In this document: piece after piece, positions 28,101 through 35,261 of the stretch
How positions within the stretch are numbered: the first letter of the stretch is position 1
How the letters are laid out: the number at the start of each line of letters is the position of its first letter
Origin: Neorhizobium galegae
Lineage (GTDB): Bacteria; Pseudomonadota; Alphaproteobacteria; Rhizobiales; Rhizobiaceae
Assembly: GCF_017877055.1 (NCBI RefSeq)
Contig: NZ_JAGIPG010000001.1
Location: 806,001-870,000 of the forward strand
Direction of reading: 5' to 3'
DNA: 64,000 nucleotides
The notes under the pieces: generated by a model
Seen by the model: the letters and a program-made list of their open reading frames with translations, nothing else
Told to the model about the DNA's origin: nothing
Database searches by the model: none
Program-made: the position numbers and the translations under genes

Positions 28101-28550
28101 CCAGGGCGGGATGCCGAAGGCGAGCTCCAGTGCGCCGGTCATGATCGATGCTTCGATCGCAAACAGCATGAAGGTGAAGCTGGCATAGATCAGCGAGGTA
28201 ATGGTCGAGCCGATATAACCGAAGCTCGCGCCGCGGGTGAGAAGGTCGATATCGACACCGTGGCGGATCGCGTAGCGGCTGATCGGCCAGCCGATCGCCA
28301 GCATGGCGATGGCGGCCGTGACGATCGCGAAAAATGCGTTGGTGGTGCCGTAGGAGAGGGTGATCGCGCCGCCGATCGCTTCCAGCGCCAGGAAGGAGAT
28401 GGCGCCGATGGCGGTCTGCGAGATGCGGCTGGAGGAAAACCGGCGGGCGCTCTTGGCGGTGAAACGGAGCGCGTAGTCCTCCAGCGTCTGGTTGGCGACC
28501 CAACGATTGTATTCACGTCGGACGGGAATGATGCGTTGCCGCGCTGCCAT
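25164..28550 (-). CDS. Hybrid histidine kinase fused to an NCS1-type transporter
   Basis: 1128 residues. Residues 20-480 are a complete 12-helix NCS1 (purine/cytosine/hydantoin permease) domain, for example ISFLALEAIGGAITLSYG and LKINVMNAYAGSLAWSNFF. Residues 502-542 hold eight Cys plus His residues, a probable zinc module. Two more membrane helices follow (575-592, 606-628). The kinase core has His685 (GLSHELRTP), N-box Asn803, DTGRGIA at 830 and GLGLGL at 860. A receiver domain has Asp971 and Lys1021. The last 70 residues are a helical Hpt-like tail without an obvious His. It most likely senses a nitrogenous base or related solute at the membrane and signals to the regulator at 24248. Ligand and transport activity are unproven. 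Confidence 0.93.
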   Translation of the reverse strand: MAARQRIIPVRREYNRWVANQTLEDYALRFTAKSARRFSSSRISQTAIGAISFLALEAIGGAITLSYGTTNAFFAIVTAAIAMLAIGWPISRYAIRHGVDIDLLTRGASFGYIGSTITSLIYASFTFMLFAIEASIMTGALELAFGIPPWIGYMISAAVVIPLVIYGVQLISRFQLITQPFWIVLNILPFLFIAFMDWEKFDLWRAFAGIGHSNAEVGGPAPFNLVEFGAASAVILALMPQIGEQVDFLRFLPPEGLRKWRHRLAVFLAGPGWVVVGVPKLLAGSFLAVLTLSTAVPIREAADPAHMYFAAFGYMIPNDTAALLLMAAFVVVSQLKINVMNAYAGSLAWSNFFSRLTHSHPGRVVWLVFNVVIALLLMELGIYRLLEATLGIFSIIAMSWLCTISADLMINKPLGLSPEGIEFKRAHLYDINPVGLGSMFGSAAIALAAHFGLFGPLMASLATYLTLVAFLISPALAFATKGKFYLARKPRQSWKSVGSITCSICEHPFEHEDMAWCPAYAAPICSLCCSLDSRCHDMCKPHARLNTQVGTVARSFLPESVITRLTTRLGRYATTAVLSISVIGTILGMIAYQVSRATPVNAEVIYGTVLIVFFVFAIIAGIVSWFYVLAHDSRVVAEEESSRQNTLLLKEIAAHKKTDAALQDAKETAEAANRAKSRYVVGLSHELRTPLNAVLGYAQILERDETIPAPRQSAIKVIKRSADHLSGLIDGLLDISKIEAGRLQVYSNEINIQDFLDQIVEMFGLQAQAKGLTFEHERAGALPQYVRTDEKRLRQILVNLLSNAIKFTDEGKVRFEVAYRSQVATFTISDTGRGIAEKDLGRIYEPFQRGEAESVRPMPGLGLGLTITQLLTNTLGGEIAVASTKGEGSIFKVRLMLSAIERPNTAPAAEKKIVSYTGPRRTIVLVDDNEDHRDLMREVLAPMDFVVLTANSGPDCLTLIEGVTPDLFLVDISMPGMSGWQLVGKLREIGQVAPIVMLSANIGDGVATHSGDEGHNDAIAKPVDIRRLADKLAAHLGLVWVYENETVLPAVVGPKKPIKSPGTDHVQDLLRLGEIGYVRGIEAKLADLAREEEHRPFAEELGTYVQAFDLAGYMKFLSRLEAERTSDG

Positions 28551-28631
28551 GCCTAATTTCTAGCACCTTTTGAAGGAAGACCGTCAATTGTGCACTTTCG
28601 GCTGTGGCGCGGTGTTTTGCAAGCATAGTAT

Positions 28632-28660
28632 GATGCGGTGCGGTAAATCCCCACCGCATC
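28632..28660. repeat. Inverted repeat upstream of the NCS1-kinase gene
   Basis: GATGCGGTG (28632-28640) and CACCGCATC (28652-28660), a perfect nine-base inverted repeat with an 11-base spacer. It lies 82-110 bases before the kinase start and shortly after the lysE-family stop. No T-tract follows, so an operator is as likely as a terminator. Confidence 0.45.
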
Positions 28661-28705
28661 TGGAGGCGGATCACAGAAGTGTGGGGCGGGCCTTTCCAAC
28701 CATCG

Positions 28706-29302
28706 CTATTTCAGCAGCGGCCAGAGCGTCGCGACCAGCAGCAACGCCATGACGATGTTGAACCATTTGAGCCGCACCGGATCGGACAGGAACTGCCGCA
28801 GCGCCACGCCGAAGCCGGCCCAGACGGCGACGCTCGGCAGGTTGACGACGGCGACGACGAGCGTGATCAACACCACCGAGACGAACGGGTTCTCGGCGCT
28901 GGCATAGGCCGCCATGGCGGTCAGCGCGCCGACCCAGGCCTTCGGGTTCACCCATTGGAAGGCGGCGGATTCGAGGAATGTGAGGGGGCGGGCGGCGCTC
29001 GCGCTATCGCTGGAGACGGAGCGGGACATGGCAATCCGCCAGGCCAGATAGAGCAGGTAGGCGCCGCCGGCGATCTTTAGCGCCAATCCAAGCGGCGGAT
29101 AGGCCGTCAGAAGCGCGCCGAGGCCGAAGCCGACCGCGAGCAGCACCGACGAAAAACCGATGGTGATGCCGAGGATCTGCGGAACGGTGCGCCGGAAGCC
29201 GAAATTGGTGCCCGAGGCGAGCAGCATGAAATTGCTCGGCCCCGGCGAGACGGAACCGACCAGCGAGAAGAGGACGATGGCAAGGATGGTGTCGTAGGTC
29301 AT
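28706..29302 (-). CDS. LysE/RhtB family amino acid exporter
   Basis: 198 residues from the ATG at 29302, which has GGAG ten bases upstream. Six hydrophobic segments and the family signature SPGPSNFMLLASGTNFGFRR near the N-terminus, with the conserved NPKAW (WVNPKAWVGALTAM) in the middle. Such proteins export amino acids or their derivatives by proton antiport. Substrate cannot be deduced. The 68 bases before it, up to the DUF488 stop, contain GATCAACCTGATC, a small hairpin. Confidence 0.92.
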   Translation of the reverse strand: MTYDTILAIVLFSLVGSVSPGPSNFMLLASGTNFGFRRTVPQILGITIGFSSVLLAVGFGLGALLTAYPPLGLALKIAGGAYLLYLAWRIAMSRSVSSDSASAARPLTFLESAAFQWVNPKAWVGALTAMAAYASAENPFVSVVLITLVVAVVNLPSVAVWAGFGVALRQFLSDPVRLKWFNIVMALLLVATLWPLLK

Positions 29303-29370
29303 GGCAAGGCACTCCACGCACGGGGAGGCAATCACCCGGCGTTGCTTCGGATCAGGTTGATCGGATTGGT

Positions 29371-29814
29371 TCAGAGATGGCGGACGCTGAGCCGGCCGCC
29401 CCATTTGCCGTTCAGGTAGTCGCAGACAAGCCGGCGGTGGCAATGATGCGGCGTGTCCTCGGAGCAGAGCAGGCAGGACCCGTCGAAGGCTTCCGGCTTC
29501 AGGTGACTTTCCACCTGACGTTCCGCCATCAGGCCCATGAAATCATTCTGGAAAATCGTCCAGTCACCCTTCTGCTTCTTGAAGGCGGTCATGATTTCCT
29601 CGGTCGGCGCCAGCAGCGGTTCGTGCACATAACCGGCGCCGCAGATCGTCTTCAGGAAGAAGGCGAGGTCGTCGGATTTGGCAAAACCGGCAAGCTGCGA
29701 GGTGTTGTGGAGGCGCACGTCCAGGACCCGTTTGACGCCGGCCGCCTTGATGCGGCCGAAGAAATCCTCGGCGGTCGTCTTGGTGAAGCCGATCGTGGTG
29801 ACATCCATGTTCAT
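29371..29814 (-). CDS. DUF488 family protein (147 aa)
   Basis: 147 residues. DUF488 features are clear: the N-terminal TIGFTKTTAEDFFGRIK strand-helix, VLDVRLHNTSQLAGF with the conserved Asp-x-Arg, and CLLCSEDTPHHCHRRLVCDYL with the Cys-x-x-Cys/His block near the C-terminus. The family is widespread and has no established biochemical function. The gene is upstream of the LysE exporter on the same strand and divergent from the GlxA-type regulator. Confidence 0.9.
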   Translation of the reverse strand: MNMDVTTIGFTKTTAEDFFGRIKAAGVKRVLDVRLHNTSQLAGFAKSDDLAFFLKTICGAGYVHEPLLAPTEEIMTAFKKQKGDWTIFQNDFMGLMAERQVESHLKPEAFDGSCLLCSEDTPHHCHRRLVCDYLNGKWGGRLSVRHL

Positions 29815-29895
29815 GCGTCTCTTCTTATCGCAACGGTGTCGCTCGGGCGACGTTTTTCAGGCGTGATGTTCCCCGACGCAGGTGCGCCTGCCTAT

Positions 29896-29909
29896 TGTCA
29901 ATATTGACA
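29896..29909. promoter_or_regulatory. Perfect 14-bp palindrome, candidate operator
   Basis: TGTCAATATTGACA is perfectly palindromic and lies 20 bases before the GlxA-type regulator ATG, in the 115-base divergent region with the DUF488 gene. Its second half contains TTGACA, which could double as a -35 element. A regulator binding its own promoter is the simplest reading. Confidence 0.5.
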
Positions 29910-29929
29910 TTGTTGATAGTGTTCTTGCC

Positions 29930-30892
29930 ATGAAGTTGCAGATCCTCGCCCTCGACCCCGTCTTCGACACCGGTCTGTCGACCATGCTCGACGTGTTCAC
30001 CATGGCGAACGAACTGGCGGTCATGCTGTCGCTCGAGGTGCCGGCCTTCGACGTGTCGGTCATCGGCGTGCGCAAAAAGGTGAAGACGGCGCACGGGCTT
30101 GCCGTGCCGATCTCGGGAAGCTTCGATCCAAAGGCCGGTGGCTGGCTGGTCGTGCCGGCGATCGCCTGCAAGATGCCGGACGTGCTGGTGCCCGCCCTCG
30201 ACCGTGCCGAAATCCGCGATGCGGGGGCGGTGCTGCGCGAGGCGAAGGCGGCCGGTCTGAACATCGCCGCGGCTTGCGTCGGCACATTCGTGCTCGCCGA
30301 ATCCGGCCTTCTCGACGGGGAGAAATCGACGACGAGCTGGTGGCTCGCGCCGCTGTTTCGCCAGCGATATCCTTCCGTGCAGCTCGAAGACGGCCGCATG
30401 CTGGTGAAATCCGGTTCGCTGGTGACGGCCGGCGCCGCGCTCGGCCACATGGACATGGCGCTCTGGCTGGTGCGGCAGGTGAGCCCGGAGCTTGCCGGCC
30501 TCGTGGCGCGCTACCTGATCGTCGACAACCGGCCGTCGCAGTCGGCTTACGTGATCACCGACCATCTTTCGCATGCGGACCCGCTGGTGCAGCGTTTCGA
30601 GCGCTGGGCACGGGGCAGGCTTTCGGAAGGGTTTTCGCTCGACGACGCGGCCGATGTGGTCGGCGCCAGCAAGCGGACGCTCGCGCGGCGCATGCAGCAG
30701 GTGCTCGGCAAGACGCCGCTTTCCTATTTCCAGGATCTGAGGGTCGAGCGCGCCGTGCATCTTTTGAAGACCAGCGACAAGAGCCCGGACGAGATCGCCG
30801 CGCTCGTCGGTTATGCCGACGGCGTCACGCTGCGGGCCTTGCTGCGGCAGAAGACCGGGCGGGGCGTGCGCGAGGTGAGGGCGGGCGGATAG
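29930..30892 (+). CDS. GlxA-type AraC regulator with DJ-1/PfpI domain
   Basis: 320 residues from the ATG at 29930. Residues 1-170 form a DJ-1/PfpI-like (class I glutamine amidotransferase-like) domain with the nucleophile-elbow segment NIAAACVGTFVLAESGLLDG. Residues 215-315 form an AraC double helix-turn-helix (LDDAADVVGASKRTLARRMQ; SPDEIAALVGYADGVTLRAL). Relatives such as GbdR, CdhR and ArgR control catabolism of betaine, carnitine or arginine. The gene at 30894 is convergent. Ligand unknown. Confidence 0.92.
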   Translation: MKLQILALDPVFDTGLSTMLDVFTMANELAVMLSLEVPAFDVSVIGVRKKVKTAHGLAVPISGSFDPKAGGWLVVPAIACKMPDVLVPALDRAEIRDAGAVLREAKAAGLNIAAACVGTFVLAESGLLDGEKSTTSWWLAPLFRQRYPSVQLEDGRMLVKSGSLVTAGAALGHMDMALWLVRQVSPELAGLVARYLIVDNRPSQSAYVITDHLSHADPLVQRFERWARGRLSEGFSLDDAADVVGASKRTLARRMQQVLGKTPLSYFQDLRVERAVHLLKTSDKSPDEIAALVGYADGVTLRALLRQKTGRGVREVRAGG

Positions 30893-30893
30893 G

Positions 30894-32555
30894 TCAGATT
30901 TCCTTGCGCTTCAGGAGATAGTCCAGGCCGCCGACCCGGAACCAGCGATAGGCATAGGCATCGAGCAGCAGCGTGTGCCTGCCATTCGCCTCGGCCTTGC
31001 TGTTGCCGCCATCGGCTATGTCGATCAGCTTCTCGCCATGGTCGCCGAGACCCACCGAAAACTCCACCTCGACCGGCGTCGAATGCAGGTTGTGGACGAC
31101 CAGCACGGAATTGTCGCGCCAGTCGTAGCGCAGTGCCAGCACGCCATGGTCGCTGGTCTCCAGCGGCACGCATTCGCCCCAGCCGATTTCCGGCGCTTCC
31201 TTGCGCATGCGGATCAGGCGTTCCATCCAGTTCAGCATCGAGTTCGGATCGCGCCGCTGGTGGGCGACGTTCAGGTGCTCGAAACCGAAGGGACCGCCGC
31301 TGATCACCGGCAGGATCGGCTTGTCATGCTTGGTAAAGCCTCCATGCGGCTCGGTCGACCATTGCATCGGCGTGCGGGCGCAGTTGCGCTCCGGCAGCGA
31401 CAGGTCGTCGCCCATGCCGATCTCGTCGCCGTAGCGGATGACCGGCGTGCCGGGCAGGGAGAACATCAGGCTGTAGGCAAGCTCCAGCCGGCGGCGGTCG
31501 CCCTGCAGCATCGGCGCCAGACGCCTACGGATGCCGCGGTCGTAGAGCTGCATATGCTTGTCGGGGCCGAATTCGGAAAACACCTTCTGGCGCTGCTTCT
31601 CGGTCAGCCGACCGAGATCGAGTTCGTCGTGATTGCGCAGGAACAGGCCCCATTGGGCGGTGGCGGGACGCTCGTAGGTGTCGTTGATCGCCTTTGCCAG
31701 CGGCCGGCTGTCGGCCGAGGCGAGCGCATAGAACAGCGCCTGGTTGACGTGGAAGTTGAACATCATCTGCATGCGGTCGCCGTCTTCGCCGAAATAGGCA
31801 AGATTTTCCTTCGGCACGACATTGGCTTCGGCAAGGATGATCGAGTCTCCGAGCCGCCATTGCAGGAATTCGCGAAACGTCCGGAGCATCTCGAACTGCT
31901 CCTTCGGCTTTTTCACCTCGGCGCCCTTTTCGGCGATCACGAAGGGTACCGCATCCATGCGGAAACCGGACACGCCGAGCTGGACCCAGAACCCCATGAT
32001 CTTCAGGATTTCCGCCTGTACATGCGGGTTCGAGGTGTTGAGGTCCGGCTGGAATTCGTAGAAGCGGTGAAAGTAATATTGCTTGGCCTTCTCGTCATAG
32101 GTCCAGGTGGTCTTCTGGACGCCCGGAAACACCATGCCTTCGTTGGCATTCGCGGGCTTCTTGTCGGACCAGACATACCAGTCGCGATAGCGGGATTTCG
32201 GGTCGCTGCGGGCGTCCTGAAACCAGGGGTGTTCGTTGGACGTGTGGTTGACCACGAGGTCGATCAGCACCCGGATCCCGCGCTGCTTGGCGCCATGGGT
32301 GAATTCTACGAAATCGCCGAGCGTGCCGTAGCGGGGATCGACATTGTAATAGTCGGAGACGTCGTACCCGTCGTCGCGGCCGGGCGATGTCTGGAACGGC
32401 ATCAGCCAGATGGCGCTGACCCCGAGGCCGGAGAGATAATCCAGCCTGCGCTGCAGCCCCTGGAAATCCCCGATCCCATCGCCATTGGCATCCATGAAGG
32501 TCTCGACGGAGAGGCAATAGACGACGGCGTTCTTGTACCAGAGGTCGTTGATCAC
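30894..32555 (-). CDS. GH13 alpha-amylase family enzyme, trehalose synthase-like
   Basis: 553 residues with the GH13 motifs in order: DLVVNHTS (region I), GFRMDAVPF with nucleophile Asp201 (II), ILAEANV with acid Glu243 (III) and FLRNHDELDL with Asp310 (IV). The opening WYKNAVVYCLSVETFMDANGDG and the RNHDELDL form are typical of the trehalose synthase/maltose glucosyltransferase subgroup, which interconverts maltose and trehalose. There is no signal peptide, so it acts in the cytoplasm, possibly in osmoprotection. It is shorter than TreS proteins carrying a maltokinase fusion. Exact reaction inferred. Confidence 0.88.
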   Translation of the reverse strand: MINDLWYKNAVVYCLSVETFMDANGDGIGDFQGLQRRLDYLSGLGVSAIWLMPFQTSPGRDDGYDVSDYYNVDPRYGTLGDFVEFTHGAKQRGIRVLIDLVVNHTSNEHPWFQDARSDPKSRYRDWYVWSDKKPANANEGMVFPGVQKTTWTYDEKAKQYYFHRFYEFQPDLNTSNPHVQAEILKIMGFWVQLGVSGFRMDAVPFVIAEKGAEVKKPKEQFEMLRTFREFLQWRLGDSIILAEANVVPKENLAYFGEDGDRMQMMFNFHVNQALFYALASADSRPLAKAINDTYERPATAQWGLFLRNHDELDLGRLTEKQRQKVFSEFGPDKHMQLYDRGIRRRLAPMLQGDRRRLELAYSLMFSLPGTPVIRYGDEIGMGDDLSLPERNCARTPMQWSTEPHGGFTKHDKPILPVISGGPFGFEHLNVAHQRRDPNSMLNWMERLIRMRKEAPEIGWGECVPLETSDHGVLALRYDWRDNSVLVVHNLHSTPVEVEFSVGLGDHGEKLIDIADGGNSKAEANGRHTLLLDAYAYRWFRVGGLDYLLKRKEI

Positions 32556-32696
32556 GGGCTTGAGCTCCTCGGGCGGTTGGCGGATCCGAGGGCAAGCGTA
32601 CGAGGCGGGGAAATGTTCCCTCCGCGGAACGAATTCAGGACACGGGAACGGTCACGACCCGAAGCGGGCACGGCAGGGATGGTGGGACTGATCCTG

Positions 32697-33353
32697 TTAT
32701 TCGATCAGAAGCAGGCCGCGCTTCTTGTCTCCATCGAGCGTGTCCATTGCCGAGAACAACCGTTGCCGCTCGACAAGCCAGGGCTTGTAGTCCTCGTTGA
32801 CATCGAGGACGAGCACCAGATCCTCGGCTTCCAGATATCCTCCGATCGGAGAATGGTGACCGGCGCCTGCTCCAAAGATCTTTTCACGCGTGAAATTGAC
32901 AATGTAACGGCGAGCCGGGTCGTTAGCGTGCTTCATATGCTCGCGGAATTCGTCGGCGGTCAGATCACGCAGAACCGAAACCTTCCGCTCGGTTTTCATG
33001 CGGGCGAGGTCGGCAAGTTCGTCCAGCGTCAGGCCGATGATGCAGAACCCGGTCCAGCACATGCCGGTCCCGTCCAGGACCTCGGCCTCGGTCGTTTCGT
33101 CTTCGCCAACCGAACGGAACGCATTGGCAATGCTTGCGGGACCGCATCGGGAGCCGTTCGATTGCCAGGTCACGTTCCGGCCAAAGGTTGCCGCCACGGG
33201 CAGTGTCCAGGCCCGGTCCATCAGTTGGGGAGAGCGGATGACGGAAGACCGGATCGCTTCCGGCGGGACTTTGGTCTGGCCGACCACGACGAATGCCGCT
33301 CCGGCGAGCAGGCCGGCGGCGGCGATCATGCCGAAGAATAGACCGCGCTTCAT
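32697..33353 (-). CDS. Phytochelatin synthase-like papain-fold protein
   Basis: 218 residues. An N-terminal signal anchor (MKRGLFFGMIAAAGLLAGAAF) is followed by the papain-like triad of the phytochelatin synthase family: Cys70 in SRCGPASIANAFRS, His166/167 in GAGAGHHSPIGGY and Asp184 in LVLDVNEDYKPWLVE. The eukaryotic C-terminal Cys-rich sensor domain is absent, as in bacterial half-size members. Those hydrolyse glutathione to gamma-glutamylcysteine, with weak or no phytochelatin formation. Location outside the inner membrane suggests a role on periplasmic glutathione or conjugates. Activity is inferred. Confidence 0.85.
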   Translation of the reverse strand: MKRGLFFGMIAAAGLLAGAAFVVVGQTKVPPEAIRSSVIRSPQLMDRAWTLPVAATFGRNVTWQSNGSRCGPASIANAFRSVGEDETTEAEVLDGTGMCWTGFCIIGLTLDELADLARMKTERKVSVLRDLTADEFREHMKHANDPARRYIVNFTREKIFGAGAGHHSPIGGYLEAEDLVLVLDVNEDYKPWLVERQRLFSAMDTLDGDKKRGLLLIE

Positions 33354-33443
33354 TGTCTGATCCTCGAAGCCAAGGATGAACCCGAAGAATGACCCAAAGC
33401 GGCGGGGACATCAATCTGGCAGACAACCCGCGACCGCTGTCCG

Positions 33444-33764
33444 TCAGGAGCGGGATTGTGCCGCACGGTCGCTGCGGATCGGATGCCAGATCGAAATATC
33501 CCGAGGTCCGGCGAGGAGATCGGCCAGGGCCGCGTGCCATGCCTCCCGATAGGGGCGCTGCAACTGCGTGTCCAGGACGTCCTGATGATCCTCCCATGTC
33601 TCGTAGAGCATCACGTGGTTCTCATTCTGGGGATCGGCATGCAGCACGGCCTGGTGGAACATCGACTCGTGGCGCATCGCATCGAGCGCGCCGTTGAGCA
33701 GCGTCATGAAGCGATCGCGCTGGCCGGGACGGATGTGGAAGCGAATGACATAGGTAACGGGCAT
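33444..33764 (-). CDS. ABM-domain monooxygenase-like protein (106 aa)
   Basis: 106 residues from the ATG at 33764. It has the antibiotic-biosynthesis-monooxygenase ferredoxin-like fold: starting strand TYVIRFHIRPGQRDRF, then HQAVLHADPQNENHVMLYETWED with the conserved E-x-W. These small dimeric proteins include quinol monooxygenases (YgiN) and heme-degrading enzymes. Nothing here defines the substrate. An in-frame extension upstream is unlikely to be translated. Confidence 0.85.
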   Translation of the reverse strand: MPVTYVIRFHIRPGQRDRFMTLLNGALDAMRHESMFHQAVLHADPQNENHVMLYETWEDHQDVLDTQLQRPYREAWHAALADLLAGPRDISIWHPIRSDRAAQSRS

Positions 33765-34126
33765 GGCTGATCCTTTCGCGCTACAAAGCTGGATCCTGGG
33801 ATAGATGCCATCGGCCGCCGGGTCGATTACCTTGGAGGTCATATATCGCACGCGCAATGCTACTCGGGATCGTGGTCGCAATACGCCAATTCGAGATCGA
33901 GAGCGGTGGACACGATGCGTCACAAGCGGTCATGATGCGTATCGCAGTTAGCACCGGCGAAAGCCTGATGCCTCAAGGATGCTCCCATAGGTCGATTTCT
34001 CTACGCATTTCGCCCATCTGTGCTAATGTCGGCAGATCTAAAAAGGCTGACGCTCGCTCGAGCGAATTCCATGCCGGGGAAGGCTTTCGCTCCGCGAGCC
34101 TCCGGTCCCTTAAAGGGACATTATCC
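33765..34126. other. Gene-free stretch before the HisKA_2 kinase
   Basis: About 360 bases with no convincing gene. It contains a 12-base perfect palindrome, TCGCTCGAGCGA at 34054-34065. A small hairpin, GTCCCT-TAA-AGGGAC at 34105-34119, ends eight bases before the kinase ATG and could affect its translation. The kinase frame stays open leftwards to 33857, but that extension has no conserved sequence. Confidence 0.45.
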
Positions 34127-35146
34127 ATGACTATCGCCGCTCCTCTTCCGCCAACAGGTGTGATGAGCCTTGGCCTCGCAATCGTTTCCACCTCCGCCGC
34201 GCCGCTCTTGCTGCTGGACGGGACGTTGATGGTGCTTGCCGGCAGTTCTTCGTTCTGCCGCGAATTTGAGATCGATCCCGCAACAGTTTCCAACCGCCCG
34301 TTTTCCGAACTTGGTGATGGCGAGTGGAATGTACGAAGCCTCTCGTCGCTGCTGGAGGCCACGGCGTCGGGAAGCGCAGATATCCAGGCTTATGAAATGG
34401 ACCTGAAACGAAAAGACCGCCCACCCCGACAATTGGTATTGAGTGCCCAGAAACTGGATTACGGCGATGTTGAAGGGGTCCGCGTGCTCCTTTCCATCGC
34501 CGACGTCACCGACGTGCGCCTCGCCGAAAAGCTCAGGGACGACCTGCTCCGGGAAAAGGAAATCCTGCTGCGGGAGATCCAGCATCGGGTTGCCAACAGT
34601 CTCCAGATCATCGCGAGCATCCTGTTGCAAAGCGCCCGCAAGGTTCAGTCGGAAGAAACCCGTTCGCATTTAACGCTCGCGCATGGACGCGTCATGTCGA
34701 TCGCAGCGGTTCAGCGACAGCTGGCGGCAACAAATGCCGGCGATGTCGAACTGCGGACCTACTTCACGCAACTCTGCAAAAGCCTCGCCGCGTCGATGAT
34801 TTTTGATCCTGAGGAAATATCGATCAAAGTGAATGTGGACGACAGTGTTGCGACGGCGAATGTGTCGGTCAGTCTCGGCCTTATCGTCACGGAACTTGTC
34901 ATCAACGCGCTGAAACATGCGTTTCCCGACCAGCGAAATGGCAAAATCGTGGTTGATTACCATTCTGACAACGGGTTTTGGTCGCTTTCGGTAGACGACG
35001 ACGGCGTCGGCATTCCAGACGATCCGGCACATTCGCAGCCCGGACTTGGCACGGGGATTGTCGAAGCGATGGCAAAGCAGCTCGATGCGACATTCAGTCT
35101 TCAAAGCCTCAGCCCCGGCACGAGGGCCGAAGTCGTGCACGCCTGA
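34127..35146 (+). CDS. HisKA_2 family sensor histidine kinase
   Basis: 339 residues. An N-terminal PAS-like domain (about 20-130) is followed by the HisKA_2 dimerisation helix LLREIQHRVANSLQIIASIL with phosphoacceptor His153. The HATPase domain has N-box TELVINALKHAF (Asn260) and VDDDGVGIPDD. There are no transmembrane segments, so it is a soluble sensor. Kinases of this group in alphaproteobacteria commonly feed the PhyR general stress pathway or act on single receivers. No response regulator is adjacent, so the partner is unknown. A shared terminator separates it from the flagellin gene. Confidence 0.9.
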   Translation: MTIAAPLPPTGVMSLGLAIVSTSAAPLLLLDGTLMVLAGSSSFCREFEIDPATVSNRPFSELGDGEWNVRSLSSLLEATASGSADIQAYEMDLKRKDRPPRQLVLSAQKLDYGDVEGVRVLLSIADVTDVRLAEKLRDDLLREKEILLREIQHRVANSLQIIASILLQSARKVQSEETRSHLTLAHGRVMSIAAVQRQLAATNAGDVELRTYFTQLCKSLAASMIFDPEEISIKVNVDDSVATANVSVSLGLIVTELVINALKHAFPDQRNGKIVVDYHSDNGFWSLSVDDDGVGIPDDPAHSQPGLGTGIVEAMAKQLDATFSLQSLSPGTRAEVVHA

Positions 35147-35209
35147 GTTTCTCTTGCCATCGGTTGCCGGATACGAAGTCTTCCAGGCCGCGGCTCGTTA
35201 CGTCTCAAT

Positions 35210-35229
35210 CCCCGGGTATCGACCCGGGG
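35210..35229. terminator. Terminator between kinase and flagellin genes
   Basis: CCCCGGGT (35210-35217), loop ATCG, ACCCGGGG (35222-35229), followed by TTTCTTCC. It lies between converging genes and may serve both. Confidence 0.8.
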
Positions 35230-35261
35230 TTTCTTCCTTGCCGTCGAGGATGACGGTCTCA

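Noticed and set aside
25755..28556. Open frame of 933 codons on the plus strand, opposite the NCS1-kinase gene
   Set aside because: It mirrors the codon bias of the real gene, has no recognisable domain and is rich in Asp, Gly and Arg as expected from an antisense frame of high-GC coding DNA.
29303..29370. TPP-riboswitch-like piece (AACCTGATCCGAAG) upstream of the LysE-family gene
   Set aside because: Only part of the 3' half resembles the aptamer; CTGAGA, the TAAT segment and the closing stem are missing, and the gene is not a thiamine gene.
30975..33341. Open frame of 788 codons on the plus strand
   Set aside because: It spans, antisense, both the GH13 and the phytochelatin-synthase-like genes, each with intact catalytic residues.
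33857..34126. N-terminal extension of the HisKA_2 kinase
   Set aside because: No conserved sequence and no ribosome site; the PAS domain begins only after 34127.
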